64,000 nt of DNA from Streptomyces natalensis ATCC 27448 (GTDB lineage Bacteria > Actinomycetota > Actinomycetes > Streptomycetales > Streptomycetaceae): the NCBI RefSeq assembly GCF_000935125.1, contig NZ_JRKI01000056.1:62001-126000 (forward strand), given 5' to 3'. Numbering within the stretch: the stretch's first letter is position 1; each line of letters opens with the position of its first letter. Of the stretch, positions 26,080-34,164 are shown in pieces. Under the pieces are notes generated by a model. That model was not told the origin of the DNA, did no database searches, and worked only from the letters and a program-made list of their open reading frames with translations. The position numbers were made by a program, and so were the translations under genes.

Positions 26080-26672
26080 CAGCGGGTGCTGCTGGTGGCG
26101 GCGGTGGCCTCGGAGAGTGCCTGGGCGAACGCAAGGGTCTCGCGGACCGAGTCCGGTCCGTCGCCCGCCTCGCTGACCCGCAGCGAGAGGTCGTCGGCGG
26201 TGGAGGAGCCCGTGTAGCCGTGGTCCGCCTCGCAGTTGGGGTCGCCGCAGGCGGCGGGTTCGAGATCCAGGCGGGCGACGGCGCCCCAGCCGATGGTGAG
26301 GACGACCTCGCGGGGCAGCTGGCCGGGGGTGTAGGACTCGGGGTTGGCGACCACCCGGCTGAGCACCACGGACGAGATCCGGCCGAGCTTGACGGACTCG
26401 GTGGAGGTGGTGGCGTACGGGGAGGGGCTGGTGGCGTCGGCGGCCTGCTCGTCGGTGTGGCTGACGATGAAGCGGGTGCCGGTCAGGACCAGGACCGTGA
26501 CATGGCGGCGGACCTCGTTGGCATCGAAGGTCGTCTCCTGGTGGACGAGGTACGACCCGACCGCCTCACCGCCCACCGCGGCCTGCACCGCCTCGGCAAC
26601 GAGGGTCGGGTAATAGCCACTGCGCTCGATCGCCGCGCGCAGCCCCTGGGTCGTCGTACCGGTCTTAGCCAT
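26079..26672 (-). CDS. DUF5998 family protein
   Basis: About 197 residues starting MAKTGTTTQGLRAAIERSGYYP; the sequence is very like its streptomycete orthologs throughout. It has a central YLVHQETTFDANEVRRHVTVLVLT strand-rich region and a Cys pair in EPAACGDPNCEADHGY that could bind metal. No catalytic motif is known. The ATG at 26670-26672 agrees with conserved family starts; an ATG three codons earlier is also possible, and neither has a strong SD. It is coupled to the downstream phosphodiesterase gene. Confidence 0.85.
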   Translation of the reverse strand: MAKTGTTTQGLRAAIERSGYYPTLVAEAVQAAVGGEAVGSYLVHQETTFDANEVRRHVTVLVLTGTRFIVSHTDEQAADATSPSPYATTSTESVKLGRISSVVLSRVVANPESYTPGQLPREVVLTIGWGAVARLDLEPAACGDPNCEADHGYTGSSTADDLSLRVSEAGDGPDSVRETLAFAQALSEATAATSSTR

Positions 26673-26710
26673 GGGGTCCATCTTACGGGGCGCACCGGCC
26701 CGCGAGAGCC

Positions 26711-29700
26711 TCAGTAGACGGGCAGGCGGCGGGGGCCGAGGTCAGTGGTGGCGGGCGGGCGGGCCAGGCGGACGGCGGCTCCCAGGACGGACAGGCCGTG
26801 CGGAGCGACAACGACCGGTTCGAGGTCGACGCCGACCACCTCGGGGTGGTCGTCGACCAGTCGTGACACCCGCAGCAGCAGCTCGGCGAGCGCGGTGGTG
26901 TCCACCGGCTGGGAGCCGCGCCAGCCGAACAGGAGCGGGGCGGCGCGGATCGACCTGATCTGGTCGGCGACATCGCGGTCGGTGGCCGGAATCAGACGGT
27001 GGGCGAGGTCACCGAGCAGCTGGGAGGGGGCGCCGGCCAGCCCGAAGGAGAGCACGGCGCCGGCGGCCGGGTCGATGGCGGCGCGGACGACCGTGTCCAC
27101 GCCGCGCGGCACCATCGCCTGGACGACCGGCCGCAGCACCTCGGGCGAGCCGAGGAAGTCCGTCAACTCGGCGTAGGTGCGGCGCAGTTCGCGCTCGCCG
27201 GCGATGTCGAGGCGGACGCCGCCGAGGTCGGCGCGGTGGCGCAGATGGGGGGCCGTGGTCTTGAGGGCGACGGGATAGCCGAGGCGGGCGGCGGCGCGGA
27301 GGGCCGCGTCGGCGTCGGGGGCGGGCAGGGAGGGGCGGGCGTGGATGCCGTAGCGGGCGAGCAGGGCCTCGGCGTCGGCGGGCGGCAGCGCCACGGAGCG
27401 GCCGGCGGCGGGGTCGGGGGTGAGGCGGTCGAGCAGCCGCTCGATATCGGCTCCGGCGGCGGCTTCCTGGATGTCGTCGTACTCGGGGACGCGGCCCGGC
27501 TCGGCGGCGTCCCGGCGCCAGGCGGCGTAGCGGACTGCCTCGGCGAGCGCGCGGACGGCCCGCTCGGCGGCCGGGTAGGCGGGGATCCGGACGGGGCCGG
27601 GGCGGCGGGCCGGGGCCGGGGGTGCGGCCTCCGCCGCCGTCGGCGGGGCGGCCGAGGGCGGGGCCGGAGGGCGCGGCGGGTGGGGCGGGTACGGGGGCAG
27701 CGGGGGCCGGGGCGGGGCCTGGACGGAGGCGGGGCCGGGGTCGGCGGGCCGGGCGGGAGCGGGGTCGACGGTCCGGGCGGGGGCCGGGGGCGGGACGGGT
27801 GGCTGTGCGTCCCGGGGCGGCGCGGGCGGCTCGGGGGACGCCCCCGGTGCGGCAAGCGTCTGCGCGAGGTCGTCCATGGCCAGGTGCACGACGGCCACCG
27901 GCTTGGCCGGATCCGCCGCGGCGGCGGAGCGCAGGGCGGCGGCGAGCGCGATGCCCTCCCTGACGCCCGGAACGGCGCCTTCCCCTTCGCCGACCCAGGG
28001 GATGGCCGTGACGACCACGGCATCGCAGCCGTCACCCGCGAGCGCGGTGGCGAGCGCGGCCCGGAAGTCGTCCGCCGTCGCCCCGGGGGCCAGCACATCG
28101 GGACGCAGCGGACGCAGCCCTTCGGTCAGGCAGGCGTCGTACGTCAGCAGCGCGAGCGATTCGGAGTTGCCCAGGATGGCGATGCGCGGGCCGGCCGGCA
28201 GCGGCTGGGAGGCCAGCAGCAGCCCGGCGTCGATGAGTTCGGTGACGGTGTCGACGCGGATCACCCCGGCCTGGCGCATCAGGGCGGCGACGGTGCTGTC
28301 GGGGATACGGACCGTGGGCACCGTATGGCCCAGGGGGGCGGTGCCGTGGTGGCGCGCGCCCTTCGCGACGACGACCGGTTTGGCGACCGCCGTACGGCGC
28401 GCGAGCCGGGCGAACTTGCGGGGATTGCCGATGGACTCCAGATAGAGGATCACCACATCGGTGTCCGGGTCGTCGTACCAGTACTGGAGGAGGTCGTTGC
28501 CGGAGACGTCGGCGCGGTTGCCCGCCGAGACGAAGGAGGAGATTCCGGCGATGCCGCCGTCACCGGGGCCGCGCGCGTGCAGCCCGCTGAGCAGGGCGAT
28601 ACCGATCGCACCGGACTGGGTGAACAGGCCGATGTGCCCGGCGCCGGGCATCTGGGGCGCCAGCGAGGCGTTCAGCCGCACGGCCGGGGAGGTGTTGATC
28701 ATGCCGAAGGCGTTCGGCCCGATGAGCCGCATGCCGTAGGAGCGGGCCAGGCGGAGCAGCGCGCGCTGGCGCTCGCGGCCGTCGGGGCCCGCTTCGGCGT
28801 ATCCGGAGGAGAGGATCAGCACGCCCTGCACGCCGTGTTCGCCGCAGTCGCGGACCGCCTCGGGGACGCGGGCCGCGGGGACGGCGATGACCGCCAGATC
28901 GACCGGGTCGGCGATCTGGCGCAGGGAACGGACCGCGGGCACGCCCTCGGGCTCTAGGCGGTCCATGCCCTCGGGGAAGGCGTGGTTGACGGCATGGACG
29001 CGGCCGGTGAAGCCGGAGTCGAGGAGGCTGCGCAGGGCGGAGCGGCCGACGCCGCCGGGGGCGCGGCCCGTCCCGATGACGGCGACCGAGCCCGGCGCGA
29101 GCAGCCGCTGGACGGAACGGGCCTCGGCGCGCTGTTCGCGGCCGCGCATCACGGCCACGGACTGCTCGGTCGGCTCGAGGTCCAGCTCCAGCCGGACCAC
29201 GCCGTCCTCGAAGGTGCGCTTCTGGGTGTAGCCGGCGTCCGTGAACACCTTGATCATCTTGGAGTTGGCGGGCAGCACCTCGGCGGCGAACCGGCGGATG
29301 CCGCGCTCGCGGGCCACCGCGGCGATGTGCTCCAGAAGGGCGGAGGCCACCCCGCGGCCCTGGTGGGCGTCCTGCACCAGAAAGGCGACCTCGGCCTGGT
29401 CGTCCTCGGGGTCCTTGGCGGGCAGGCCCTGGTCGTCGATCCGGTCGTAGCGGACGGTGGCGATGAACTCACCGCCCACGGTGGCGGCGAGGCCGACCCG
29501 GTCGACGTAGTCGTGGTGGGTGAAGCGGTGGACATCGCGGTCGGACAGCCGCGGGTAGGGGGCGAAGAACCGGTAGTACTTCGACTCGTCCGAAACCTGC
29601 TCGTAGAACGACACCAGCCGCTCGGCGTCGTCGGGGGCAATGGGGCGGATCCGCGCCGTGCCGCCGTCGCGCAGGACCACGTCGGCTTCCCAGTGGGCCG

Positions 29701-29728
29701 GGTACGCGTGGTCGGGCTGCGTCTGCAT
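26711..29728 (-). CDS. GNAT acetyltransferase fused to NDP-forming acyl-CoA synthetase domains (PatA/Pat-like)
   Basis: About 1005 residues. The N-terminal GNAT domain (about 10-190) has the acetyl-CoA loop QDAHQGRGVASALL. A CoA-binding SucD-like domain (about 210-340) and a ligase domain with GLFTQSGAIGIALL follow, and a C-terminal ATP-grasp/SucC part starts near 770 (LLARYGIHARPSL). This is the PatA/PatZ protein-lysine acetyltransferase architecture, with GNAT at the N-terminus as in S. lividans PatA; such enzymes acetylate and inactivate acyl-CoA synthetases. An unusual Pro/Ala linker of about 90 residues (626-714) separates the synthetase halves. Start: ATG 29726-29728, where conserved homology begins. 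Confidence 0.87.
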   Translation of the reverse strand: MQTQPDHAYPAHWEADVVLRDGGTARIRPIAPDDAERLVSFYEQVSDESKYYRFFAPYPRLSDRDVHRFTHHDYVDRVGLAATVGGEFIATVRYDRIDDQGLPAKDPEDDQAEVAFLVQDAHQGRGVASALLEHIAAVARERGIRRFAAEVLPANSKMIKVFTDAGYTQKRTFEDGVVRLELDLEPTEQSVAVMRGREQRAEARSVQRLLAPGSVAVIGTGRAPGGVGRSALRSLLDSGFTGRVHAVNHAFPEGMDRLEPEGVPAVRSLRQIADPVDLAVIAVPAARVPEAVRDCGEHGVQGVLILSSGYAEAGPDGRERQRALLRLARSYGMRLIGPNAFGMINTSPAVRLNASLAPQMPGAGHIGLFTQSGAIGIALLSGLHARGPGDGGIAGISSFVSAGNRADVSGNDLLQYWYDDPDTDVVILYLESIGNPRKFARLARRTAVAKPVVVAKGARHHGTAPLGHTVPTVRIPDSTVAALMRQAGVIRVDTVTELIDAGLLLASQPLPAGPRIAILGNSESLALLTYDACLTEGLRPLRPDVLAPGATADDFRAALATALAGDGCDAVVVTAIPWVGEGEGAVPGVREGIALAAALRSAAAADPAKPVAVVHLAMDDLAQTLAAPGASPEPPAPPRDAQPPVPPPAPARTVDPAPARPADPGPASVQAPPRPPLPPYPPHPPRPPAPPSAAPPTAAEAAPPAPARRPGPVRIPAYPAAERAVRALAEAVRYAAWRRDAAEPGRVPEYDDIQEAAAGADIERLLDRLTPDPAAGRSVALPPADAEALLARYGIHARPSLPAPDADAALRAAARLGYPVALKTTAPHLRHRADLGGVRLDIAGERELRRTYAELTDFLGSPEVLRPVVQAMVPRGVDTVVRAAIDPAAGAVLSFGLAGAPSQLLGDLAHRLIPATDRDVADQIRSIRAAPLLFGWRGSQPVDTTALAELLLRVSRLVDDHPEVVGVDLEPVVVAPHGLSVLGAAVRLARPPATTDLGPRRLPVY

Positions 29729-29824
29729 GCGGACAAGCGTACGGCGGAGCACTGACAACCGGCCCCTCCTGCGTACGCTCGGTCACATCGGAGCGCTGCC
29801 GGAGCACTCCCGGCAGCGTGCAAG

Positions 29825-29840
29825 AATGGTCTAGACAACT
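29825..29840 (+). promoter_or_regulatory. DasR-responsive element (dre)-like site before ptsH
   Basis: AATGGTCTAGACAACT matches the DasR consensus (A-S-TGGTCTAGACCA-S-T) at 14 of 16 positions, with the TGGTCTAGAC core perfect. It ends 25 bases before the ptsH start. DasR is the GntR regulator of GlcNAc/PTS genes in Streptomyces. Confidence 0.75.
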
Positions 29841-29865
29841 GTCACGCGACTTGAAGGGCATCACC

Positions 29866-30147
29866 ATGGCTGAGCGCCGCGTCAATGTCGGCTGGGCCGA
29901 GGGCCTGCACGCCCGCCCCGCCTCGATCTTCGTCCGCGCGGCCACCGCGGCGGGCATCCCGATGACGATCGCCAAGCTCGATGGCACCCCCGTCAACGCG
30001 GCCTCCATGCTCGCGGTCCTGGGCCTCGGCGCCCAGGGTGGCGAGGAGATCGTCCTGGCCTCCGACGCCGAGGGCGCCGAGGCCACGCTCGACCGCCTGG
30101 CGAAGCTCGTCGCCGAGGGCCTGGAGGAGCTGCCCGAGACGGTCTGA
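29866..30147 (+). CDS. ptsH: Phosphocarrier protein HPr
   Basis: A 93-residue HPr that passes phosphate from enzyme I to sugar-specific EIIA proteins of the PTS. The active site GLHARPAS gives His15; the region NAASMLAVLGLGAQGG carries a serine (Ser47) at the place of the regulatory Ser46. Length is standard. The ATG at 29866 follows TTGAAGGG; an upstream in-frame ATG would put the dre site inside the coding region and is rejected. A strong terminator after the stop makes it a single-gene unit. Confidence 0.95.
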   Translation: MAERRVNVGWAEGLHARPASIFVRAATAAGIPMTIAKLDGTPVNAASMLAVLGLGAQGGEEIVLASDAEGAEATLDRLAKLVAEGLEELPETV

Positions 30148-30178
30148 GTCCGTCAGGGTCTCCCGCTTGCACTGTCCG

Positions 30179-30222
30179 CGACCCCGCGGCGGTGACCGGA
30201 AATGGTCGCCGCGGCGGGGTCG
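30179..30222 (+). terminator. ptsH terminator
   Basis: 19-bp stem (CGACCCCGC... / ...GCGGGGTCG) with one mismatch, one G-U pair and a 6-base loop, followed by TTGTCG; 31 bases after the ptsH stop. Confidence 0.85.
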
Positions 30223-30263
30223 TTGTCGTGGGGTGGCGGGCGGAGATCGTCCGTCGCGGTGCT

Positions 30264-30341
30264 CCGGTACCGGAGCCGGCACCGGCACCGGATCTGGCAC
30301 TGGCACTGGCACTGGCACTGGCACCGAATTCGGTACCGGAT
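30264..30341. repeat. Hexanucleotide tandem repeat
   Basis: Five perfect copies of CTGGCA at 30294-30323, flanked by diverged six-base units (CCGGAG, CCGGCA x2, CCGGAT before; CCGAAT, TCGGTA, CCGGAT after). Frames through it read as Gly-Thr, His-Trp or Pro-Val repeats, none with a start or homology, so it is probably non-coding. It lies between ptsH and the 3' end of the GntR gene. Slippage makes copy number likely to vary between strains. Confidence 0.8.
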
Positions 30342-30540
30342 ACGTATCGGGCTCCGGCCCCGGGGCCGACTCCGGGTGAATTTCCCGTACGGGCAAGCCG
30401 AAATTCCGGGCCGAATTACCCGGGAATCGATCGGGTGGAATTACCCGGCCCATTACGCGGCCCGGACACACGGCGCACACGGCCGCGCGCACCGCGCCCT
30501 TTTCCCCGTTCCGCTGTATCGCGCCCTTTCCCCGCCCCTT

Positions 30541-30548
30541 TGTATACA
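30541..30548. promoter_or_regulatory. TGTATACA palindrome
   Basis: An 8-bp perfect AT-rich palindrome in very GC-rich DNA, 9 bases beyond the stop of the GntR gene. TGTATACA is a common core for GntR/FadR-type regulators. No gene starts nearby, so function is doubtful. Confidence 0.3.
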
Positions 30549-30557
30549 GACCGCATG

Positions 30558-31247
30558 TTAATTGCGGGCGCGCGCTGTGTTGACGGGCCGTTTCGCGTCC
30601 CTCACGGCAGGCGCGGCAGGGCGTCGCAGCCGGTGCACCGGGAGGGAGCGTTCGATATGAGCCGCCATCAGGGCGCGGGCGCGTTCCGCATCGCCCCGGG
30701 CCACCGCGTCCAGCACGGCGCCGTGTTCGTCCCAGGACTCGCCCGCCCGGGGCGCCCCTTCCACGGTGTACATCCACTCGATCTTCCGCCGCAGCTGGGT
30801 GAGCAGCGCCGTCAGGCTGGGGCTGCCGGCCGCCTGGGCGAGCGTCTCGTGGAACCAGCCGTCCAGTTGACGCAGGTCCGCGGCGTGACCGTGGCGCGCC
30901 CGCTCGCGGCCGAGCCGGACCAGACCGCGCAGCACCTTCAGATGCGCGGGACTGCGGCGGACGGCGGCGCGGGCGGCGCCCAGAGGCTCCAACACGGCGC
31001 GGATGTCCAGGAGATCGGCCGCCTCCTGCTCGGTGGGCTCGGCGACGCAGGCGCCCGCGTGCCGGCGCGTGGTGACGAAGCCCTCCGACTGGAGGGTGCG
31101 CAGCGCCTCACGGACCGGGACCCTGGAGACGCCGTAGCGGGCCGCGAGAATTTCCTCGACCAGCCGGCTCCCCGGCGCGAGCGCACCGGAGACAATGTCG
31201 TCGCGAATCGCCGTGCACACCGCATGCGCGGAAAGATGGCCTCGCAT
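30558..31247 (-). CDS. GntR-family regulator, FCD (FadR) subfamily
   Basis: A 229-residue regulator. The winged helix-turn-helix has IRDDIVSGALAPGSRLVEEILAARYGVSRVPVREALRTLQSEGFV. The all-helical FCD ligand domain follows (about 85-215), with LLDIRAVLEPLGAARAA, metal-site type residues in WFHETLAQAAGSPSL and late DEHGAVLDAVARGD. Family members sense small organic acids, often through a bound metal. Start: ATG 31245-31247 with GGAGG eight bases upstream; a longer frame to 31352 lacks an SD. No adjacent catabolic gene identifies its ligand. A TGTATACA palindrome lies just past its stop. Confidence 0.87.
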   Translation of the reverse strand: MRGHLSAHAVCTAIRDDIVSGALAPGSRLVEEILAARYGVSRVPVREALRTLQSEGFVTTRRHAGACVAEPTEQEAADLLDIRAVLEPLGAARAAVRRSPAHLKVLRGLVRLGRERARHGHAADLRQLDGWFHETLAQAAGSPSLTALLTQLRRKIEWMYTVEGAPRAGESWDEHGAVLDAVARGDAERARALMAAHIERSLPVHRLRRPAAPAVRDAKRPVNTARARN

Positions 31248-31450
31248 CGTCCGTGCCTCCGCCGTAATCCCCGGGAAAACGCCGCCGATCGGCGGGTTTT
31301 GAATGACTCTATTCGACGGGGACGATTTTTCCGATGGACTCCCGGAATTCATGGATATTTTTTGGCCAGGCGCACGAACGGCCGGTGGGTTCCGTCCGCT
31401 GTCCGCCGTCCGCCGCCGGTCCCTGCCGTCCGACGCCCGCCGGGTACGGC

Positions 31451-31477
31451 GAAGCCCCGGCGGGCGGCCGGGGCTTC
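31451..31477 (-). terminator. Terminator of the M23 peptidase gene
   Basis: 10-bp perfect stem GAAGCCCCGG / CCGGGGCTTC, 17 bases past the peptidase stop. Confidence 0.75.
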
Positions 31478-31494
31478 ACCGGGGTGCGGCGGCC

Positions 31495-32295
31495 TCAGAC
31501 GTCGACGCCGTGCGCGCGCAGGTAGGCGATGGGGTCGATGTCCGAGCCGTAGTCCGGGCCGGTGCGGGCCTCGAAGTGCAGATGCGGGCCGGTGGCGTTG
31601 CCGGTGGCGCCGGAGAGCCCTATCTGCTGCCCCGGGGTGACGCTCTGGCCGACCGAGACCCCGATGGAGGACAGGTGGCCGTACTGGGTGTACGTACCGT
31701 CGTGCATCTTGATCACGATGTTGTTGCCGTACGCGCCGCCCCAGCCGGCCTCGACGACCGTGCCCGCGCCGACGGCGTGGACGGAGGTGCCGGTGGCGGC
31801 GTGGAAGTCTATGCCGGTGTGGCTGCCGGAGGACCACAGACTGCTGGATGCCTTGTAGCCGGTCGAGACGTAGGAGTCGGCGACGGGCGCGACGAAGGCG
31901 TTGAGGCGCTTGCGCTCCGCCTCGCGGGCCGCGCGCTGCTTGGCCTCGTGCTCCGCCTTGGCCTTCTTCTCGGCGGCCTCGGCGCGGCGTGCGGCCTCGT
32001 CGGCCGCGCGCTGGGCGACGGCCTCCGCCTTCGCCTGCGCGGCGGCGGCCTCGGCGGCGGCCTCCTGCGCATCGGCCTGCGCCGCGACGCGTCCGGCGAG
32101 TTCGTCGCCCATCACGACGGCCTGCTGGAGGCCGGTGTTCTCGGCGGGAGTCCCGGCGGAAGCGGCCAGCGCGGGCGCGGCCATGGAGGCGACGATGCCG
32201 GTGGCCGCGAGGGTGGCGGTGCCGGCTATCTTGCGGGTGCGGCGAGCCGTGCGGCTCGCACCACGATGTTTCCCGGTGGCACGGGTGAACGCCAT
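31495..32295 (-). CDS. Secreted M23 (LytM) peptidase
   Basis: A 266-residue exported peptidoglycan hydrolase. It has an Arg-rich signal peptide with hydrophobic core ATLAATGIVASMAAPALAAS. A long Ala/Glu/Lys coiled coil (about 65-130) follows. The C-terminal LytM domain carries zinc ligands in GSHTGIDFHA (His, Asp) and GPHLHFE, plus the catalytic His in YGHLS. All active-site residues are present. It presumably cleaves peptide cross-links in the wall. Upstream lies a c-di-AMP riboswitch, the usual control for wall hydrolases in Streptomyces, so expression should fall when c-di-AMP is high. Start: ATG 32293-32295. Confidence 0.92.
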   Translation of the reverse strand: MAFTRATGKHRGASRTARRTRKIAGTATLAATGIVASMAAPALAASAGTPAENTGLQQAVVMGDELAGRVAAQADAQEAAAEAAAAQAKAEAVAQRAADEAARRAEAAEKKAKAEHEAKQRAAREAERKRLNAFVAPVADSYVSTGYKASSSLWSSGSHTGIDFHAATGTSVHAVGAGTVVEAGWGGAYGNNIVIKMHDGTYTQYGHLSSIGVSVGQSVTPGQQIGLSGATGNATGPHLHFEARTGPDYGSDIDPIAYLRAHGVDV

Positions 32296-32321
32296 CTGCT
32301 GGCTTGTCCTTTCCTTCCTTC

Positions 32322-32460
32322 TCGCCTACCGGGTTAGCTGACGGGTTCGGAGCAGGAAGGTCTCCTACGGGCCCCTCCGAAGAGGCGCCCGATTCACCCC
32401 AGGGGACGTGTGGGTCCCCGGCTCCCCTGGCTCGCGCCGTACGGGGACTCGGCGATGACT
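32322..32460 (-). ncRNA. ydaO/yuaA c-di-AMP riboswitch
   Basis: Read on the minus strand, the leader of the M23 gene contains the conserved ydaO blocks in order: ATCGCCGAGTCC, GGGGTGAATCGG, a CCGTAGGAGACCTTC-type segment, then TCCGAACCCGTCAGCTAACC and GGTAGGCGA. The last block, CCGAACCCGUCAGCUAACC..GUAGGCG, is the most diagnostic signature of the class. The element ends about 25 bases before the ATG. In actinobacteria ydaO elements precede cell-wall hydrolase and Rpf genes and switch them off on c-di-AMP binding. The exact 5' boundary is approximate. Confidence 0.88.
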
Positions 32461-32506
32461 GTCCGGTGCCACTGTTGTGGCGGTCTTGTGACGAACAGCC
32501 GGACCG

Positions 32507-32536
32507 ACGCTAATCGGGGCAACTTTCAATCGGCAA
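32507..32536 (-). promoter_or_regulatory. Candidate promoter of the riboswitch-M23 transcript
   Basis: On the minus strand TTGCCG (32536-32531), an 18-base spacer and TAGCGT (32512-32507) form a plausible streptomycete vegetative promoter, placing transcription start about 40 bases before the riboswitch. Confidence 0.4.
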
Positions 32537-32606
32537 ACAGAACCGACACTTTGTGCGCCATGCCACAAGAACGAGGGGCAACCGGCCGCGCCTTTCGGAC
32601 ATACGA

Positions 32607-32640
32607 CGGCTCCCGTGGTGGACATGCACCACGGGAGCCG
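32607..32640. terminator. 14-bp hairpin terminator
   Basis: Perfect stem CGGCTCCCGTGGTG / CACCACGGGAGCCG, 6-base loop, followed on the plus strand by CTTTGTCGCTTT. It lies 115 bases past the M16 stop and before the M23 promoter, so it insulates the two minus-strand units. Confidence 0.8.
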
Positions 32641-32754
32641 CTTTGTCGCTTTGCCGCCGGTACGGGCCCCGGCCGGCCGTCGGGCAGCCGGCCGGTGTGC
32701 GGCCGGTCGCCGTGCCGACGACCGGCGCTGAATGCCCGTCAGGCCCGGCGGTCC

Positions 32755-34164
32755 TCAGCCGCTGACGACCGTCACCTTGCCGATGCCGAGCTCCTTCACG
32801 GGCTCGGCGATCTGCGCCGCGTCCCCCACCAGGACCGTCACCAGGCGGTCCACCGGGAAGGCGCTCACGACGGCCGCGGTCGCCTCGACCGTGCCGGTCT
32901 GGGCGAGCCGGGCGTACAACTGCGCCTGGAAGTCGTCCGGGAGATGCTGCTCGACCTGGTCGGCGAGGGTGCCGGCGACGGCCGCCGCGGTCTCGTACTT
33001 CAGCGGTGCGACCCCGACGAGGTTCTGCACGGCGACATCCCGCTCGGCGTCGGTGAGCCCGTCCGCCGCCAGGGTGCGCAGCACCTTCCACAGGTCCTGG
33101 AGCGCCGGCCCGGTGGAGGCGGTGTCCACCGAGCCGCTGATCGCGAGCATCGCGGCACCGCTGCCGTCGGCGGACGAGCGCAGTACCTGGCCGAAGGCCC
33201 GCACCCCGTAGGTGTAGCCCTTCTCCTCGCGCAGCACCCGGTCCAGCCGGGAGGTCAGGGTGCCGCCCAGGCAGTACGTGCCGAGGACCTGCGCGGGCCA
33301 GACCCGGTCGTGGCGGTCGGCGCCGATACGGCCGATGAGCAGCTGCGTCTGGACGGCCCCGGGGCGGTCCACGATCACCACGCGGCCGCTGTCGTCGGCG
33401 GTGATCGACGACAGCTTGAGCGGCTCGGCACCGGAGCCGCTCCAGGCGCCCAGGGTGCCGGCGAGCGCCGCGTCCAGGTCGACGCCGGTGAAGTCACCCA
33501 CGATGACGGCGGTGGCCGTGGCGGGCCGTACATGGGCGTCGTAGAAGGCGCGGACGGCCGCGGCGTCGATGCGCGCGACGGTCTCCTCGGTGCCCTGGCG
33601 GGGCCGCGACATCCTGGAGGTGGCCGGAAACAGCTCCTTGGACAGCGCCATCGCCGCCCGGCGCGCCGGGTTGGCGAGCTCGTGCGGGATCTCGTCCAGG
33701 CGGTTGCGGACCAGGCGCTCGATCTCGCTGTCCGGGAAGGCGGGGGCGCGCAGCGCGTCGGCGAGCAGGCCGAGCGCGCGGGACAGCCGGGAGGCCGGCA
33801 CCTCCAGGGAGACCCGTACGCCGGGGTGGTCGGCGTGCGCGTCCAGGGTGGCGCCGCAGCGCTCCAGCTCGGCGGCGAACTCCTCGGCGTCGTGCTTGTC
33901 GGTGCCCTCCGACAGGGCGCGCGCCATGATCGTGGAGATACCGTCCAGGCCCTCGGGCTCGGCCTCCAGGGGGGCGAGGAGGTTGATCTCGACGGCGACG
34001 ACCTGCTGGCCTGGGCGGTGGCTGGTCAGCAGCGTCAGCCCGTTGGGCAGCTGCGAACGCTCGGGGGCCGGGAAGGCCCACGGCCGGGGCGCGCCGCCCT
34101 TGGGCTGGGGGTGGAATTCCATGGCGGTCATGGCGGAATCTGCGCGGGTGGGGGCGTCGCTCAC
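32755..34164 (-). CDS. M16-family metallopeptidase-like subunit without zinc motif
   Basis: A 469-residue member of the insulysin/processing peptidase fold (two homologous halves). The N-terminal half shows QLPNGLTLLTSHRPGQQVVAVEINL and a helix where the HxxEH zinc motif should be, which here reads GISTIMARALSEGT, so the active site is missing. The C-terminal half has LREEKGYTYGVRAFG, which helps bind substrate in active partners. It is therefore probably the non-catalytic, Gly-loop-type subunit of a heterodimer with the upstream gene. The GTG start (34162-34164) overlaps the upstream TGA (GTGA), coupling the pair. Confidence 0.85.
   Translation of the reverse strand: MSDAPTRADSAMTAMEFHPQPKGGAPRPWAFPAPERSQLPNGLTLLTSHRPGQQVVAVEINLLAPLEAEPEGLDGISTIMARALSEGTDKHDAEEFAAELERCGATLDAHADHPGVRVSLEVPASRLSRALGLLADALRAPAFPDSEIERLVRNRLDEIPHELANPARRAAMALSKELFPATSRMSRPRQGTEETVARIDAAAVRAFYDAHVRPATATAVIVGDFTGVDLDAALAGTLGAWSGSGAEPLKLSSITADDSGRVVIVDRPGAVQTQLLIGRIGADRHDRVWPAQVLGTYCLGGTLTSRLDRVLREEKGYTYGVRAFGQVLRSSADGSGAAMLAISGSVDTASTGPALQDLWKVLRTLAADGLTDAERDVAVQNLVGVAPLKYETAAAVAGTLADQVEQHLPDDFQAQLYARLAQTGTVEATAAVVSAFPVDRLVTVLVGDAAQIAEPVKELGIGKVTVVSG

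Noticed and set aside
26999..28957. 652-codon plus-strand frame opposite the acetyltransferase-synthetase
   Set aside because: Antisense shadow; glycine/arginine-rich with no motif, fully inside a well-supported gene.
29842..30777. Minus-strand frame through the hexamer repeat giving a Pro-Val repeat protein
   Set aside because: It overlaps ptsH and the GntR gene antisense and has no SD; the repeat pattern itself creates the open frame.
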